Source: Hypericum androsaemum (lineage: Eukaryota; Streptophyta; Magnoliopsida; Malpighiales; Hypericaceae). From it: a stretch of DNA of 64,000 nucleotides. Positions 20,440 to 32,232 of the stretch are shown here, in pieces. The translations under genes and the position numbers were made by a program. The stretch's first letter is position 1. Every line of letters starts with the position of its first letter. The notes below the pieces were generated by a model. It was given only the letters and a program-made list of their open reading frames with translations. It was not told where the DNA came from and ran no database searches. The stretch is from assembly GCA_963995505.1 (NCBI GenBank), contig OZ023193.1, positions 2,976,001 through 3,040,000 of the forward strand. Direction: 5' to 3'.

Positions 20440-20572
20440 AAGAAAGTTAACCGGAAAAAAATATAAGGACGTTCATTTTTTTTAAACATGAGAGATTAAA
20501 GAATACTTATTCGTCCTGATTAATCAATTTTTTCAAATAATAAAGATTTATGGTTATTTTTGCCCAAATTTT
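20440..20572. mobile_element. Lone end of a Mutator-like element related to the one at 55872
   Basis: The segment with AGAGATTAAAGAATACTTATT, CGTCCTGATTAATCAATTTTTTC and ATTTATGGTTATTTTTGCCC parallels the right terminal repeat of the element at 55872-56775 in order and spacing. The GC-richer DNA just before it (20285-20400) could be captured sequence. I could not find the opposite end, so the element is truncated or diverged. Confidence 0.45.
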
Positions 20573-21130
20573 TATTATGGGTTATTACCATTTTAGAAAA
20601 GTGGCGTTATGTAATTTTTCTGATATTCATTGCAATCAATAAAGATCTCAGTTTCCACAAAAATTTTTTTAAAGATTTCAGTTCGAAAGGTAAATATATA
20701 ACGGTAGGGTTAGATTGCAACTTTCTTGGCAACCTCGCAATGCCATAAAAGGTCGTAACTCTATATTGGAAAATCAAATTCAACTACAATTCCCGCCTCT
20801 AAATTTATTCAAATGAGGAGCATAATATATATTCTTTCCTTTTATTCATTTTGTTTCCCTAATCCCATTCTACCTAAATCACAACAATAATGTTCAAACA
20901 ATAATCATGTCAATATCATTAATACCCGAGCGAATGTCTTTTGTAAATGAACTTTAGGGTTGAGCAATCAAATCTAAAGGTCCAGATTTAGTCCATACAT
21001 ATGGATGATTTTTACGTAGTTCCCTCTAAATCCAAATCCTATATAATCGACTCAAACTCTTTTTTTCCCGGTAGGTTTTTAAACAAGATGTGCGGCTGCA
21101 ATCTCAACGAAGACGATCAAATCCATGGCC

Positions 21131-22905
21131 ATGGGGTGGTTCGGGTTGGCTGGTGCGAGGGTGGCTATGAAGAGGAGTTATGTGGCGAGGCATTGCCAGC
21201 GTAGATGCTTCTTCCATGGCAGCAGTGCCTTGATGAACGGAACCAACAGGAAGACCCTAACAACTCAACTTTAATTCAGGAGAGTATGCACTTGCTCAAG
21301 CTTGTTAGGGTTTACCAGGTCAACGGTCACTTGAAGGCCAAGTTACACCCCTTGGGGTTGGAGGACACCACTAGAGTAATCCCTCGTGATCTTGATCCGG
21401 CTCTTTTAGGGCTTTCACCTCCTCTCATGAGGTGGCAAAGGACTCGCTGTACACTGGTGCGGGCGACTTCAACTATCAGCAAGGCCCTATCTATGATAGA
21501 CCGACCAGGGGTGGGAAGAGGATCCATTTATCTCTGGTTGCAAATTATAGGCACTTGCAATCCCTACACCCTCTCGCACTTGGAGAGATGAGAGAGAAGC
21601 AATATTGCTCGAATGATGCTGATCGGACCAAGAACATGGCGATATTGATCCACAGAGATGTTAGTTTTGCTGGCCAAGGTGTGTTGTACGAGACCCTGCA
21701 TCTTTCTGCATTGCCCAACTGCACAATCGGTGGGACCATACACATTATTCTCAACGACCAAGCTACCACCTTCACAAGATCCTCACTCTACTTTACCGAT
21801 GTTGCCAAGGCGCTCGGTGCTCCCATTTTCCACGTAAATGGCGACAATGTGGAGGCGGTTGTCCGCGCCTGCGAGCTTGCTGTTGAGTGGCGCCAGACTT
21901 TCCATTCGGACGTGGTTGTCGACTTTTTTTGGAAAAGGTAGAATATATTGATAAAAAAGAGTATATGCATGTAATATGTACATGTATACAAAAGGGCGAG
22001 GAGCAGAACAAAAAGTGGTTGTCGACTTGGTGCATTACCGTCGCTTATTTGATGACAAAATTGATGAGCCGCAGCCCAAAATCTGTCAGATTGGCAATTT
22101 CGTATAATGCATCTCCCTCCCTTTTGATGTAGTTACGGTTCCATATTGGTAGTTGTTTGGTTTGGGGTACCAGAAGAAACTTTTAGAATCCGGTCAGGTG
22201 TCTGATGAAGATATTAAAAAGATGAACAACGAGAAGGTCAATTCGGTGACCGAGGAAGTTTTCCTGAGGAGGAGGAATAAGAAGGGCATGTGGGGCCCTT
22301 TCGAGCAATGGTATCAAGAGACTGATGGCAAAAACCTACAGGGTACATGCTGTTCTACTGAAGCATATACAGTTTGTGTTTGTAGAATGAGCATTCTGAT
22401 CTGGAAGAGGGTATTAGACGCCTTGTTCTTTGTTCCGGAAAAGTATATTATGATCTCGATGAAGAGCGCAAAAGGGTCGAGGCGAAATATGTTGCAATAT
22501 GAAGGGTGGAACAATTGTGCCCATTCCCATATGATCTTGTTGAGCGTGAGCTCAAGCGCTATCCAAGTACGTTTGGTCGTTGGTAAACTACTCTCGGGTC
22601 CCTCGTGTTTAACGCTTGTATCATCATTTTTAACATTTTTTTTCCGAAATGTGTTGTAGATGCTGAGGTCGTTTGGTGCCAGGAAGAACCCAGGAACATG
22701 GGCGCATACAGCTACGTTTTCTCCTCGCCTCTGCACTGAGATGGAAAAACTAGGTCGGGGAAGCATCAAATACGTTGGGCGTGAACCATCAGCCCCTACC
22801 GCCACCGGTCTTGGTCGTCTTTTTTTCGCGGGCAACAAACATTTCGTAGAAATGGCTATGGAACCCGAAACCATCCCCTACTTCGCACAGTTTTTGTTAA
22901 TCTAA
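21131..22905 (+). pseudogene. 2-oxoglutarate dehydrogenase E1 pseudogene
   Basis: ATG 21131 opens a basic, Ser-rich presequence like those of mitochondrial E1 subunits. Pieces of E1 follow: LVRVYQVNGHLKAKLHPLGLE near 21300, YDRPTRGGKRIHLSLVAN near 21500, then SFAGQGVLYETLHLSALPN, DVAKALGAPIFHVNGDN, KKLLESGQVSDEDI (22168) and, at the C-terminus, YVGREPSAPTATG. The thiamine diphosphate motif that normally reads GDG before SFAGQG is RDV here. The frame changes several times. One codon after KYVAI is TGA, and the middle third of the protein is missing. A GT-AG intron is kept near 22565-22661, so this came from a genomic duplication, not from mRNA. A LINE tail interrupts it at 21926. An active copy should exist elsewhere in the genome. 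Confidence 0.85.
21926..22014 (-). mobile_element. LINE 3' tail inserted in the OGDH pseudogene
   Basis: The 14-bp sequence GTGGTTGTCGACTT occurs at 21912-21925 and 22015-22028 around the insert. On the minus strand the 89-bp insert reads like the extreme 3' end of a plant LINE (TTTGTATACATG, then TTTTTTATCAATATATTCTAC) and ends in an A-tail. It is a strongly 5'-truncated copy. Confidence 0.85.
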
Positions 22906-24109
22906 ATTGTTGTCGGATTTTTTATTAGGCGACTTAGTCCTTGCATTAAATTATCATTACTGTTTTAACTTTTGGATTATAAGTGTGTAAAATACTATTT
23001 AGTTATTCTAGTCCGAAGTATTATGTTATTTGGTCCATTTTCTAATATACTTCTCCGGGTCACGCTAATGTCAAAAATCTACCAATCGTTAATATCAATA
23101 GTCCTAGTTGTCAAAATAAAACTTTCTTTATCTTTTCGATATATTCAAAACATAAAAAACAAAGACTATATTTTATATACAACTTGCAGAAACTCCCCAG
23201 TCCCCGAGATGAGAAAGAACCAATATCTTTCCCGGTATCCAAAAAGTGGATAAGTCACGTTAAGGTGCACCCAAACAGAAACACATTTTACGATCTAAAA
23301 GTCAATCACATCGATTGTTATGAGAATGTCAAAAACTGAAAATACCAATATCTGTCCACAACTTTTAAACCTTGGACTCATCTATAAACTTTTATTTTCT
23401 CTCTCTTCCGTTATTTGGTACTATAAATTAATTTATTTGTCTAAGTACTCCTAATTTTCTCACAACTTTTGGGACCATTTAAAGCCATAGGCTGATCTTA
23501 ACAATTTACAAAATTTATGTTCGCTTGTAACTTTCTGATTGAATCTCGTAGATTTCTTCCTTATTTATTTTTATTGAGAAACACAATCTTCATATCTACA
23601 TATAATGCAGCTATTTGTCCAAATTAGACAATATACATAGCTCGCATTGTTGTTCTTTTCTTTTTCTTTTTTCAAACGGCCCTAGGGTTCCCTCGATCAA
23701 AGATCTCCGTACACGAGAATAGCTTGTTTTGTGTCTTAAGAGGGAGAGATTTGGGAGAAAGGAAGGAGAGGGGAGATGTCGGTGGCTCAATAGAGGAAAT
23801 CGTCGTATAGGGATCTCGCCCTCTGTGAATGCCTCTGCGGCGGCCGCCTCGTCGTCGGGCTTTGGCAGCAGCTATGGCAGGCCCCGATCAACAAACGCGC
23901 CTCCAAGATCGGGTTCGGGGTCCATCAGACCTCCCAGAATGCCTCCGCGGTGACTGCCTCTCGTCGATGCTTGTGTTTTTACGCTCATAGAAGAAAAAAC
24001 GAGCGGATAATATCAGCGAGGGACTCGAGAGTATAATAAAATCAAACATAAAAGATTTTATAATGTAATTTGATGATCGAGAGGGTAAATGATAGATATA
24101 ATCATACTA
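22906..24109. other. Intergenic DNA
   Basis: No supported gene. A GC-richer patch at about 23690-23955 has a leader-like start and an open frame rich in Ser, Gly, Pro and Arg, but the frame has no family motif and overlaps other open frames. I leave it as an unexplained, possibly degraded, 5' gene end. Confidence 0.4.
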
Positions 24110-24945
24110 GAAGAACTTTAGGATAATTTACTGTATATGGACTCACTTAATACACTTTTAGACTTTAGAGTGATGTGCTTTTGCAATTACGGTGGATATT
24201 TATATATAAATAAAATGTCTGGAATATAAAAAAAAACTTTGCTTCATTTCTCGGGTCAATTTTTACCGTTGTGAAAATGGCAAAATTTTACTTGAGAGAG
24301 GAACAAAATCTAATACTGTCTAGAGTCCCGAGTCTAGACCAACCCACCTAAATATTTAAAAAAACATTTTTCTGATTGAATAATTAGTAAATGGTGGTGA
24401 CTTAACGAGATCTGTCGGTGGAACTGAATGTATTTATTTATGTGGTGATATTAAATTAAAATTTATTTTGGATATACATTATAATTATTTATACCTTTAG
24501 GAATGTATTAAATATGAAAATTTTGATATTATTGATTACTTGAATCATGTAAGGAGATACTAAATACAAGAATTTGAGTATCTCTCGTTTATTATTTAAC
24601 TTGACACATTTTACCATAATTGTAATCATTATGTATGTGTATCTCTCGAAGAGATGTGATATTTTTTCAAATTTTCAAACATATTTTTAGAAAATTATAT
24701 TTTCGCAATTCAAGAAAAAAAATATTGATGGCATAACTAAATTGTAATTTGTTGCCACTATTACAAATAAACGTGATGCCGAAAATCAAAGCTACTTGCA
24801 CCGCGGGGACATCGATATATTGAAAGAAAAATAAAGAGAGGGCGGAAAAGAAAAAAAAAATATATTTGGTGGTAAGGAAAAGAAATATATTATTTCTAAT
24901 AGATAGTGAGTTTATTAATTTTTAGTCCGATCTAGACACGAGGAA
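24110..24945 (+). repeat. Dispersed repeat, copy 1 (upstream of MCC beta)
   Basis: The region from about TATATGGACTC (24136) to AATTTTTAGTCC (24925) is found again in reverse orientation at 60440-61130. Shared words include AGAGTGATGTGCTTTTG, TATCTCTCG, TCTCGAAGAGATGTGATATT and the GCCACTATTACAAATAAACG complement. Limits are approximate. I found no clear terminal inverted repeat or target duplication, so the type is open. The copy ends only about 145 bases before the MCC beta start codon. Confidence 0.7.
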
Positions 24946-25088
24946 CTACGGATATAGATGACACGCAAGCATGTCCATGAGCTTAATAAACTACAAAACA
25001 TTTCATCGAACACGGATTTTGTTAAAATTTCTTTTTTTTTATTATTTATTTCCGAAGACAGAGAGTCCAAGCAATTGGGGACTGAATA

Positions 25089-28000
25089 ATGTTGAGCAAC
25101 TTGGCGAGGAAAGCCGTGGGGAATTGTACCAAGTGGAATCGGAAGTCCCCGGGAGCAAACGGCGGCGTTTCCCAGAGCAGAGGTTTGTGCTTGGGAGTTC
25201 TTCCGGATGGGGTGGACCGGAGCAGCGAGGCCTTCAAAACCAATGCTAAGGCCATGGAAGGCCTCATTTCCCAATTAAAAACCCACATTAATAAGGTCTG
25301 TGTGCTATTTTGTTGATGGGTTCTACTCTGCGTGTTTTTGGTTTTAAAGTTTGCATCTTTTTGTAATTTATTTGTTAAAGTTTGTACCTTTAGGAGCTTG
25401 GGATTAATGGGTTTTTTTGTGTGTGTGTGTGTGTGAAGGTTATGTGTGGAGGTGGTGAAGAGGCTGTGAGGAGGAACAGGAGCAGGAACAAGCTGTTGCC
25501 TAGAGAAAGGATTGATAAGCTGATTGACCCTGGTTCTTCTTTCCTTGAGCTCTCTCAGGTTTGTGTTTGTTCCTTTTGTTGGGTTTTCCTGTAATGTTGC
25601 TTTTAGATTAAAGATTTGTGATCAGAAACAATTTGTATTTCCATCTGGGTCATTAGTAGAGTAACTTTGGGTTTCTGCACCTAGGAATTCCCATATGAAT
25701 CGTCATAGAGTGATGCCCTGCGGTATTCGAATGAATTAGCCGACAACAAAATCGGCATTTGATCACTGAATCTATGCATTTTGAAGTTGTTCCTTGTAAC
25801 ATTTGAATGCTTAGACAATCATAGGATCGTCATAGAATAATGCCCCATGGCTTCTGGATGAATAAGTCAACTGCAGAGTGCAGAATTCCAAGTAAGTTGA
25901 ATCAAGTACAAGGACTCGGCAGTCACGAGTGTGTGTATTTTGAATTTGCTCTGTTTAGCCTTTGAGTCTTTAGACAATCAGAAGAATCTCCTTAGTCAGT
26001 CTATAAATCGGCTTCTGAATGTGGATTTAATTCCTAAAGCTTGCAGGCCATGAGTTGTATGAAGATTCCTTACCATCAGGTGGGATTGTGACTGGAATAG
26101 GTCCAGTTCATGGACGCCTATGCATGTTTGTTGCAAATGACCCTACTGTTAAGGGAGGAACTTATTATCCTATCACAGTGAAGAAACATCTTAGGGCACA
26201 AGAAATTGCTGCCAAGTGCAAATTGCCATGCATTTATCTTGTGGATAGTGGAGGTGCTTTTCTACCGAAGCAGGCAGAGGTGTTTCCGGATAGGGATAAC
26301 TTCGGTAGAATATTTTACAATCAAGCTGTGATGTCTGCTGAAGGCATTCCCCAAATTGCACTTGTGCTAGGTTCCTGCACTGCTGGTGGTGCCTACATTC
26401 CTGCAATGGCCGATGAAAGTGTAATGGTCAAGGGCAATGCAACAATATTTCTAGCTGGACCGCCTCTTGTGAAGGTGAGCTCTATGCTTCTAACATCTGA
26501 AGTTGTCAGCCCTTCTGTCATTTCGGTCTGTCTTAATGGGATGCACGAGCCTTGGTATGAATAATGTGTCCATGAGATGACCAAAATTCTGTCATGCTTT
26601 CAATTGTAATTGAGTACAACTAAAGGTGAACGTTGCAGTAGGCTGCTACTGGAGAGGAAGTGTCAGCAGAAGACTTGGGCGGTGCTTCTGTGCATTGCCA
26701 GACATCAGGCGTGTCAGATTATTTTGCTCTAGGTATCAACTTTCCCTTGTATTGGTTTGATCCTTCCATCAACTAGTTGGAAACGAAACCATTTCTATAC
26801 AAATTATCTGTTTGGAGCTAGTCATAGAGTTAAAACTCAAACCTAGAAATAGACTTTTGATGGATCTGGCAAGTCATCAGTTTTCCCTTCGAAGAGTAAA
26901 GGGACATGAGCCTAAATAGCTGACTGACCACGTGTGCTTTTGTTTCTTGTAGATGAATTGCATGCTCTTGCTCTTGGAAGGAACATAATCAAGAACCTGC
27001 ACACTGCTGGAAGACAAGGGATGATGACTAGGCAGCATAATGGAAATCTGGAGTATAAAGAACCTCTATATGATGTAAATGAGCTCTGTTCTATAGCACC
27101 AGCAGACCACAAGCAAGCCTTTGATATCAGATCAGTTATTGCTCGAATAGTAGATGGGAGTGAATTCGATGAATTCAAGAAATTGTATGGAACCGTAAGA
27201 ACTCTTAACTCTAATGCCATTGCTTAATTGGTCTTTGTTTTCTTTACAAAGTTGCTGATGGGAAGCCGTTGCATCTCTGCAGACTCTCGTGACAGGTTTT
27301 GCAAGAATTTTCGGGCAACCAGTTGGTATCCTAGGAAACAACGGGATATTGTTCAATGAATCTGCATTAAAAGGAGCTCATTTCATTGAACTGTGCTCTC
27401 AAAGAAACATTCCCCTCGTCTTTCTTCAGAACATTACTGGATTCATGGTATATAAATTTCTGTTCTAATTTTCTTGTTTCTTCATATTTGGAGTCTATGT
27501 TGAACATTCTCGAGCAAAAGCTCTGTGTAAGCATTGAATTATATATTCGCCTTGTACAAAAATATGGCCCATACTAGGAAGTTGTGCCTGTTTGATGACA
27601 TGTGCTACTTCTGCATATGAACTGAGACAAATGGAGGGACTAGGATTTATGACATGCTTATCATTTGGTAGGTTGGCTCAAGGTCCGAGGCAAATGGAAT
27701 TGCAAAATCTGGAGCTAAAATGGTTATGGCAGTTTCGTGCGCAAAGGTTGGTGTCGTCTTTGATAAATCAGCTTTCATTTATTTGCAAATATATGAACGG
27801 CTTGGTGAATACCTACATCAAACAAGTTATAGTTCGTGACGAATCTTTGCCTTTTCAATTACACATTACAGGTTCCAAAGGTAACCATCATGGTTGGTGG
27901 AAGCTTCGGTGCCGGGAATTATGCAATGTGTGGCCGTGCATACAGTCCCGACTTCTTGTTTATGTGGCCAAACGCCAAAATATCTGTGATGGGTGGTTCC

Positions 28001-28513
28001 CAGGTAGGACCTTTATTACCTTGTCCAAAGTTCTATCAAGTTTCATCTTATATTTGTTGGATTCGGAAGGCAGTTAAATCTTCCCGTACATAGCATTTCT
28101 CACCAGTGCGACTACACGTGCCCTGTGGCCTCAGATGTTGACCTGGTTTGATTCACTTGGCAATATGCAGGCTGCTAGTGTGCTATCCCAAATCGAAACA
28201 GCAAACAAGAAAAGGCAAGGAATTAAGGTGAGCCCGACATCTTGTCCTTGCCACCGAACACGCATAAGATCATAATCTGCTTAATCTGTTTCCTCTGCTT
28301 TGCTTGTAGTGGGAAACTGAACAAGAAGAAAGGTTCAAGGAGAAGGTTGTGGAGGCTTATGAGCAACAGGGGAGTTCATATTACTCCACAGCTAGGCTGT
28401 GGGATGATGGAGTCATCGATCCAGCTGATACAAGGAAAGTCGTCGGCTTTTGCATCTCCGCGGCACTTAACCGACCTTCCGAAGATACCAAATTCGGTGT
28501 ATTTAGAATGTAA
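25089..28513 (+). CDS. MCCB: 3-methylcrotonyl-CoA carboxylase beta subunit (non-biotinylated), mitochondrial
   Basis: Ten exons: 25089-25295, 25439-25558, 26040-26474, 26642-26732, 26953-27194, 27283-27447, 27672-27746, 27872-28003, 28171-28227 and 28310-28513. They join in phase to 575 codons, close to the 587 residues of Arabidopsis MCCB. All introns are GT-AG. The basic first 30 residues fit a mitochondrial presequence. The carboxyltransferase halves are clear: [27 protein letters not shown] (about 218-235, acyl-CoA side) and [18 protein letters not shown] (about 453-470). The enzyme passes CO2 from the biotin of the alpha subunit to 3-methylcrotonyl-CoA in leucine breakdown. A dispersed repeat overlaps the promoter region. 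Intron 2 contains a degraded tandem duplication (around TCGTCATAGA). No lesions were seen. Confidence 0.95.
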
Positions 28514-28873
28514 CAGAATTTCTACTGGAACAAGAACATTACAGGAACATGTAATAACCAATGTTAAAACATTGCCACAATGTGGAGATAATAAACTCTT
28601 TTTACTGGTCTATACAGCTAGTTGTCTCCCATCCGGGACCATCTTAAGAAAAATCAAAATTACATAATCACATCTTGAAAAAAGCGTTAATCCGACTTCC
28701 GATCGAGCGACCGGTCCCCTACAGGTATAACTGTCGTCTCAAGACTTCTTCTACAAAAGCAACTTTACTTAATTGCCCCTCACCTCCTTCCTCCCACTCT
28801 TATCTTATCTAACGTGACATTTCTTCCCCCACTTCTCACTCACTCCAATCTCCCTCCCTAACCCAAGAGAAAG

Positions 28874-29661
28874 ATGGCAACTTCATGCTCCTTCCGGCCA
28901 CGCGCCCTCCCTCTCCCACGTGCCACCGCTTCCCTCCACGGCCACCAGTCCTCCTTCATTAGCAGCGTCTCTTTCCCCTTCAAACCCAGCTCCCAAAGCC
29001 TCTCCATCTCCACCCTCCACGCCCCTCCTCGTGCCCCTCTCCGGGTCACGTGCAAGAAGAAGACCAAAGGTAAATTGATTCCTTGCGACCCTTAGGCCCT
29101 AAAGATTCAATCTTTATCTCAATTTTGTTGTCTTTTGTTGGATGGTTTAGTGCAATAGCCCATAAAGGTTCTTGCTTTGCGTGGTATGTAATGACAGATA
29201 TTCGTTTCCGACCCGGGAAGCCGGACCCGGTTTTCAAGAACCGGGTGGTTGGGCTGATTGTTAACCGCGTGATGAAGGGTGGGAAGAAGTCTTTGGCTTA
29301 TCGTATCATCTACTTGGCACTTAAGAGGATCAGGACCAAGATGGGTGGGGGCCCTGATGCTAACCCGCTGTTGGTCTTGCGCGATGCAATCCGCGAGGTG
29401 ACCCCGGATGTCACCCTCAAGGCGAAGCGGCAGGGGGGACAAACCCTCCAGATCCCCGTGGAAGTTGGGACCCCGCAGGGGAGGGTTATGGCAATCAGGT
29501 GGTTGTTGAAGGCAGCAAGGAAGCGGAACGGGAAGAGTATGGTGATGAAGCTCAGTCAGGAGCTGATGGATGCGGCAAAGGGGTCCGGGGAGGCGGTCAA
29601 GACGAAGGAGGCTGCTCATAAGATGGCGGAGGCTAATCGAGCTTATGCGTTCTTTGAATAG
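28874..29661 (+). CDS. Nuclear-encoded bacterial-type ribosomal protein S7 (uS7), organelle-targeted
   Basis: Two exons, 28874-29069 and 29198-29661, joined in phase 1 to 219 codons. Residues 1-65 are rich in Ser, Pro, Arg and Leu with almost no acidic residues, like a plastid transit peptide, and end in a Lys-rich stretch at the splice site. The remaining 154 residues are a full S7: [51 protein letters not shown] and [17 protein letters not shown], ending [15 protein letters not shown]. This core resembles plastid and cyanobacterial S7 more than plant mitochondrial S7. S7 binds the 3' major domain of 16S rRNA and forms part of the small-subunit exit region. It lies 360 bases after MCCB. The gene is GC-richer than its surroundings. 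Plastid or mitochondrial destination is an inference. Confidence 0.88.
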
Positions 29662-30155
29662 ATTGATTGATATTTTTGTGGGACTAATGGGAGAGGAACG
29701 GGCAATTGGAGCTAGTAATAGCATCATTTGATTGGATAATACGATGTTGTTGTATAATGCGACTCTGCAATGGAATTTGGTTCTGCCATTGTGTTTTTCA
29801 TGATATGCCTAGCCGTTTGCAAAAATCTAGTTAGATAGTGCTTATGCCTAGGGTATGTTGTTGGTTAGCCTCGAGTCAAATCATTCTCCAGTCGGGTTGC
29901 ATCTATACTTCATTGTGTGCATGGTGCTAGGAAGGAACAAAGTCTGTTTGACATTGCTGATACATGCATCATCTAGCATTTGTTGTGGAATACTTATTCC
30001 ACAGAGCAGATTTTCCATCTACGTCCTGTTTTGTGTGGTTTTATTGCGATAGGCATATGCGATTGTGTTCATGAGACTATACTGTGACAAGGGCATGTTG
30101 TCTGTAGCCTTCTTAACCACATTTTCTGTGAGTATGCTCAGCTTCTGCAGTTTCT

Positions 30156-30413
30156 ATGGAGTTGTGGGACAAGTCAGTTGAGTTCTATGCAAGTTGGTGC
30201 GAACCGTGCCAGATGGTTCACCGCGTGATTGCTGAAGAGTATGATGGGAAACTGAGCTGCTTTGTTTCTCAGTACCGACACGGATTTGCAGATCGCATAA
30301 ATATAGGACCAGTGGTTCTGGTATTCAAGAACGGAGAGAAGAAAGAGACAATAGTTGGGACGATGCCCAAGGAATTCTACATTGCAGCTATTGAGAGGGT
30401 ATTGAAACAATAA
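30156..30413 (+). pseudogene. Thioredoxin m3-like fragment
   Basis: The frame contains [18 protein letters not shown] and ends with [17 protein letters not shown] followed by [16 protein letters not shown] and a stop. The end is specific for m3-type thioredoxins. The active site normally reads WCGPC, and here it is WCEPC. In the middle the frame reads [14 protein letters not shown], while the neighbouring frame holds the expected TDTDLQIA, so two compensating shifts lie between about 30268 and 30310. The transit peptide and the first beta strand are absent and I saw no upstream exon. This is most likely a decayed duplicate. A partial gene with an unseen first exon is less likely. Confidence 0.72.
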
Positions 30414-31280
30414 TCACAGTTCCGCTTAGAGGCGTCAGGATTTTGTTTGTGCATTCTTTGTGCAGATTCTTGGGACATTTGCTTCGTTGGTAATTTGGTC
30501 TAATGGGGCAGAGTCCAAGCCAGGAATTTAGGATCCAGAGGACAGGCATCCTAGTTTTTTCATAGTATTTTTCCTAGTTTTTTTTAAGAGAATCAGGCAT
30601 CATGCAGGATGATATAGACAATATGGTTTAATGGTTGTGCTTTTCTGTCTGAGCTAAAACCTGTCTTGGCTGTGTCCTATAGGAAGCCTAAAATTGTTGC
30701 AAAATCGTGTTGATATACTCTCGAGAGGTCAAAACACCCGTAGGATGGCTCTTCAGAAAGTAGAGCAAAATGGAATTCAGGCAACGTATGATTGATATAC
30801 CAAAGAAGAATAAAAGGTAGAAAACATCAATAGGATGGCTCATTTGTGATCACCGTACACTATCAAATGATTGGGTTGTCATTACCACGTTATTAATTGC
30901 AAATATGATGAATTTATTTATAGTCGCGGAAAATTCACTTATTTATTATCTTAATATTTTCAATTGGAATATGATAATTTTTACTTGTATTAGAGCAATT
31001 ATCACATTGTTAATTACAAATATGGTAAATTTATTTATAAGAAATATGACAATTTTAACTTGTATTAGAGTAACTCGGACCGTTTCTCTTAAAAGAATAT
31101 TCATTAAGGATGACTATATAAATCGCGGTTAATAATCAGTGCAGGAGATGCAGCTGCAATATTCCCTTTTGAAAAAAAACTTCTCAAAAAAATAAAATTC
31201 CCTATAGCTACAAAAAAAACAATCTTTCCAGGAAAAGAAGAAAACGATCGGAGCCGCCAAGTCTTGGACCGACCCGACCC
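30414..31280. other. Intergenic DNA with a two-copy tandem repeat
   Basis: A unit of about 110 bases with AATTTATTTATA and TTTTTACTTGTATTAGAG is present twice (about 30886-31000 and 31003-31075). No gene is supported. The plus-strand open frame at 30905-31132 is made of this repeat. Confidence 0.5.
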
Positions 31281-31287
31281 GACCCAG

Positions 31288-31309
31288 TATATATATATAT
31301 ATATATATT
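31288..31309. repeat. (AT)n microsatellite
   Basis: A run of alternating A and T of about 22 bases follows a short GACCC repeat (31268-31286). It may lie just upstream of the transcription start of the NYN/LOTUS gene. Confidence 0.8.
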
Positions 31310-32205
31310 TTATAAAAGAAGCCAGACTTTTGTTTAGGGACAGTTTTCTACTTATTGCTCAGAAAAATCCCATCTTTTTGTCTTGTGATCATCATCCTCG
31401 CCAACCGAACAAAACCCACACGGGGAACGAGAAGCACGGAAAAGGGTAAGAGAAAGCTCCAAGCTTGTTCCTTTCTTCGTCATAAAGTCTCTTCCTTTTT
31501 TTTTCCCACACAAATTTAGGGAAATTAGGTTTCTTGCCAGAGTAGCTGTGATGTGATTATTAGCTACCCTTTTCTTCCTCTTCTTCGATTTTTGAATTGG
31601 AGCTGGGCTTTTGCTTCCTTTTTTTTTTCTTGAGTAAATTGGATGCTGGGTTGAGGTTTCTCTGGTAAACTTGGGTTTTTTTTGTTTGGTCAACGTGGAT
31701 GGTGTAGTTAAATGAGGTGGAAAACGTTGGGTGATGTATGTTCTTCAGATTGATTCGGATTGTTGCTTAGATTTATCAGCTGCTGTTAATGGATCCTTGA
31801 TGATTTGAGGTCCATAATCTGATTAGATATTGATGACGTCTTGAATGGATGGAGAATGCTTGATTTATTAAGCCTGTTTTTGTATGGATGTTGAATGGAG
31901 TTTTTTTTTTTTGCAGCTTAACCTTTTTGTTTAGAGGTGTGGGCTGGTTCCTTGGGGAAGTTGCCGGACAATATCAATTTAACGCTTCTTTTAACGAACC
32001 ATATGCTGGTATGTATGGATGCAGAACTGATTCTGATTCGTAAAAAAGGTTCCTTCATTTTCCATTTTTGCAACAGATGAATTCATGAGTATTGTTTTTT
32101 CTTCCATAAAAGAATCTTGCTATTTCCGTTGTGCTTGTGTTATCAATGACAAAGTTCGCTCACTGTTTCCATGTGTAGGAATTGTGAAACTTGAAAGTGC
32201 AAATC

Positions 32206-32226
32206 ATGGCTTCTACTAGTACATAA
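32206..32226 (+). promoter_or_regulatory. Short upstream open reading frame before the NYN/LOTUS gene
   Basis: ATG GCT TCT ACT AGT ACA TAA encodes six residues and ends six bases before the main ATG at 32233. If the leader is transcribed as expected (a likely 5' intron ends at the TGTAG near 32179), ribosomes meet this frame first. It could reduce translation of the main frame or allow re-initiation. Confidence 0.5.
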
Positions 32227-32232
32227 CCGTCA

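Noticed and set aside
23690..23955. Possible small gene with Ser/Gly/Pro/Arg-rich product
   Set aside because: The leader-like DNA is suggestive, but the start after GGGAG ATG hits a stop after five codons, and the other frame is low complexity.
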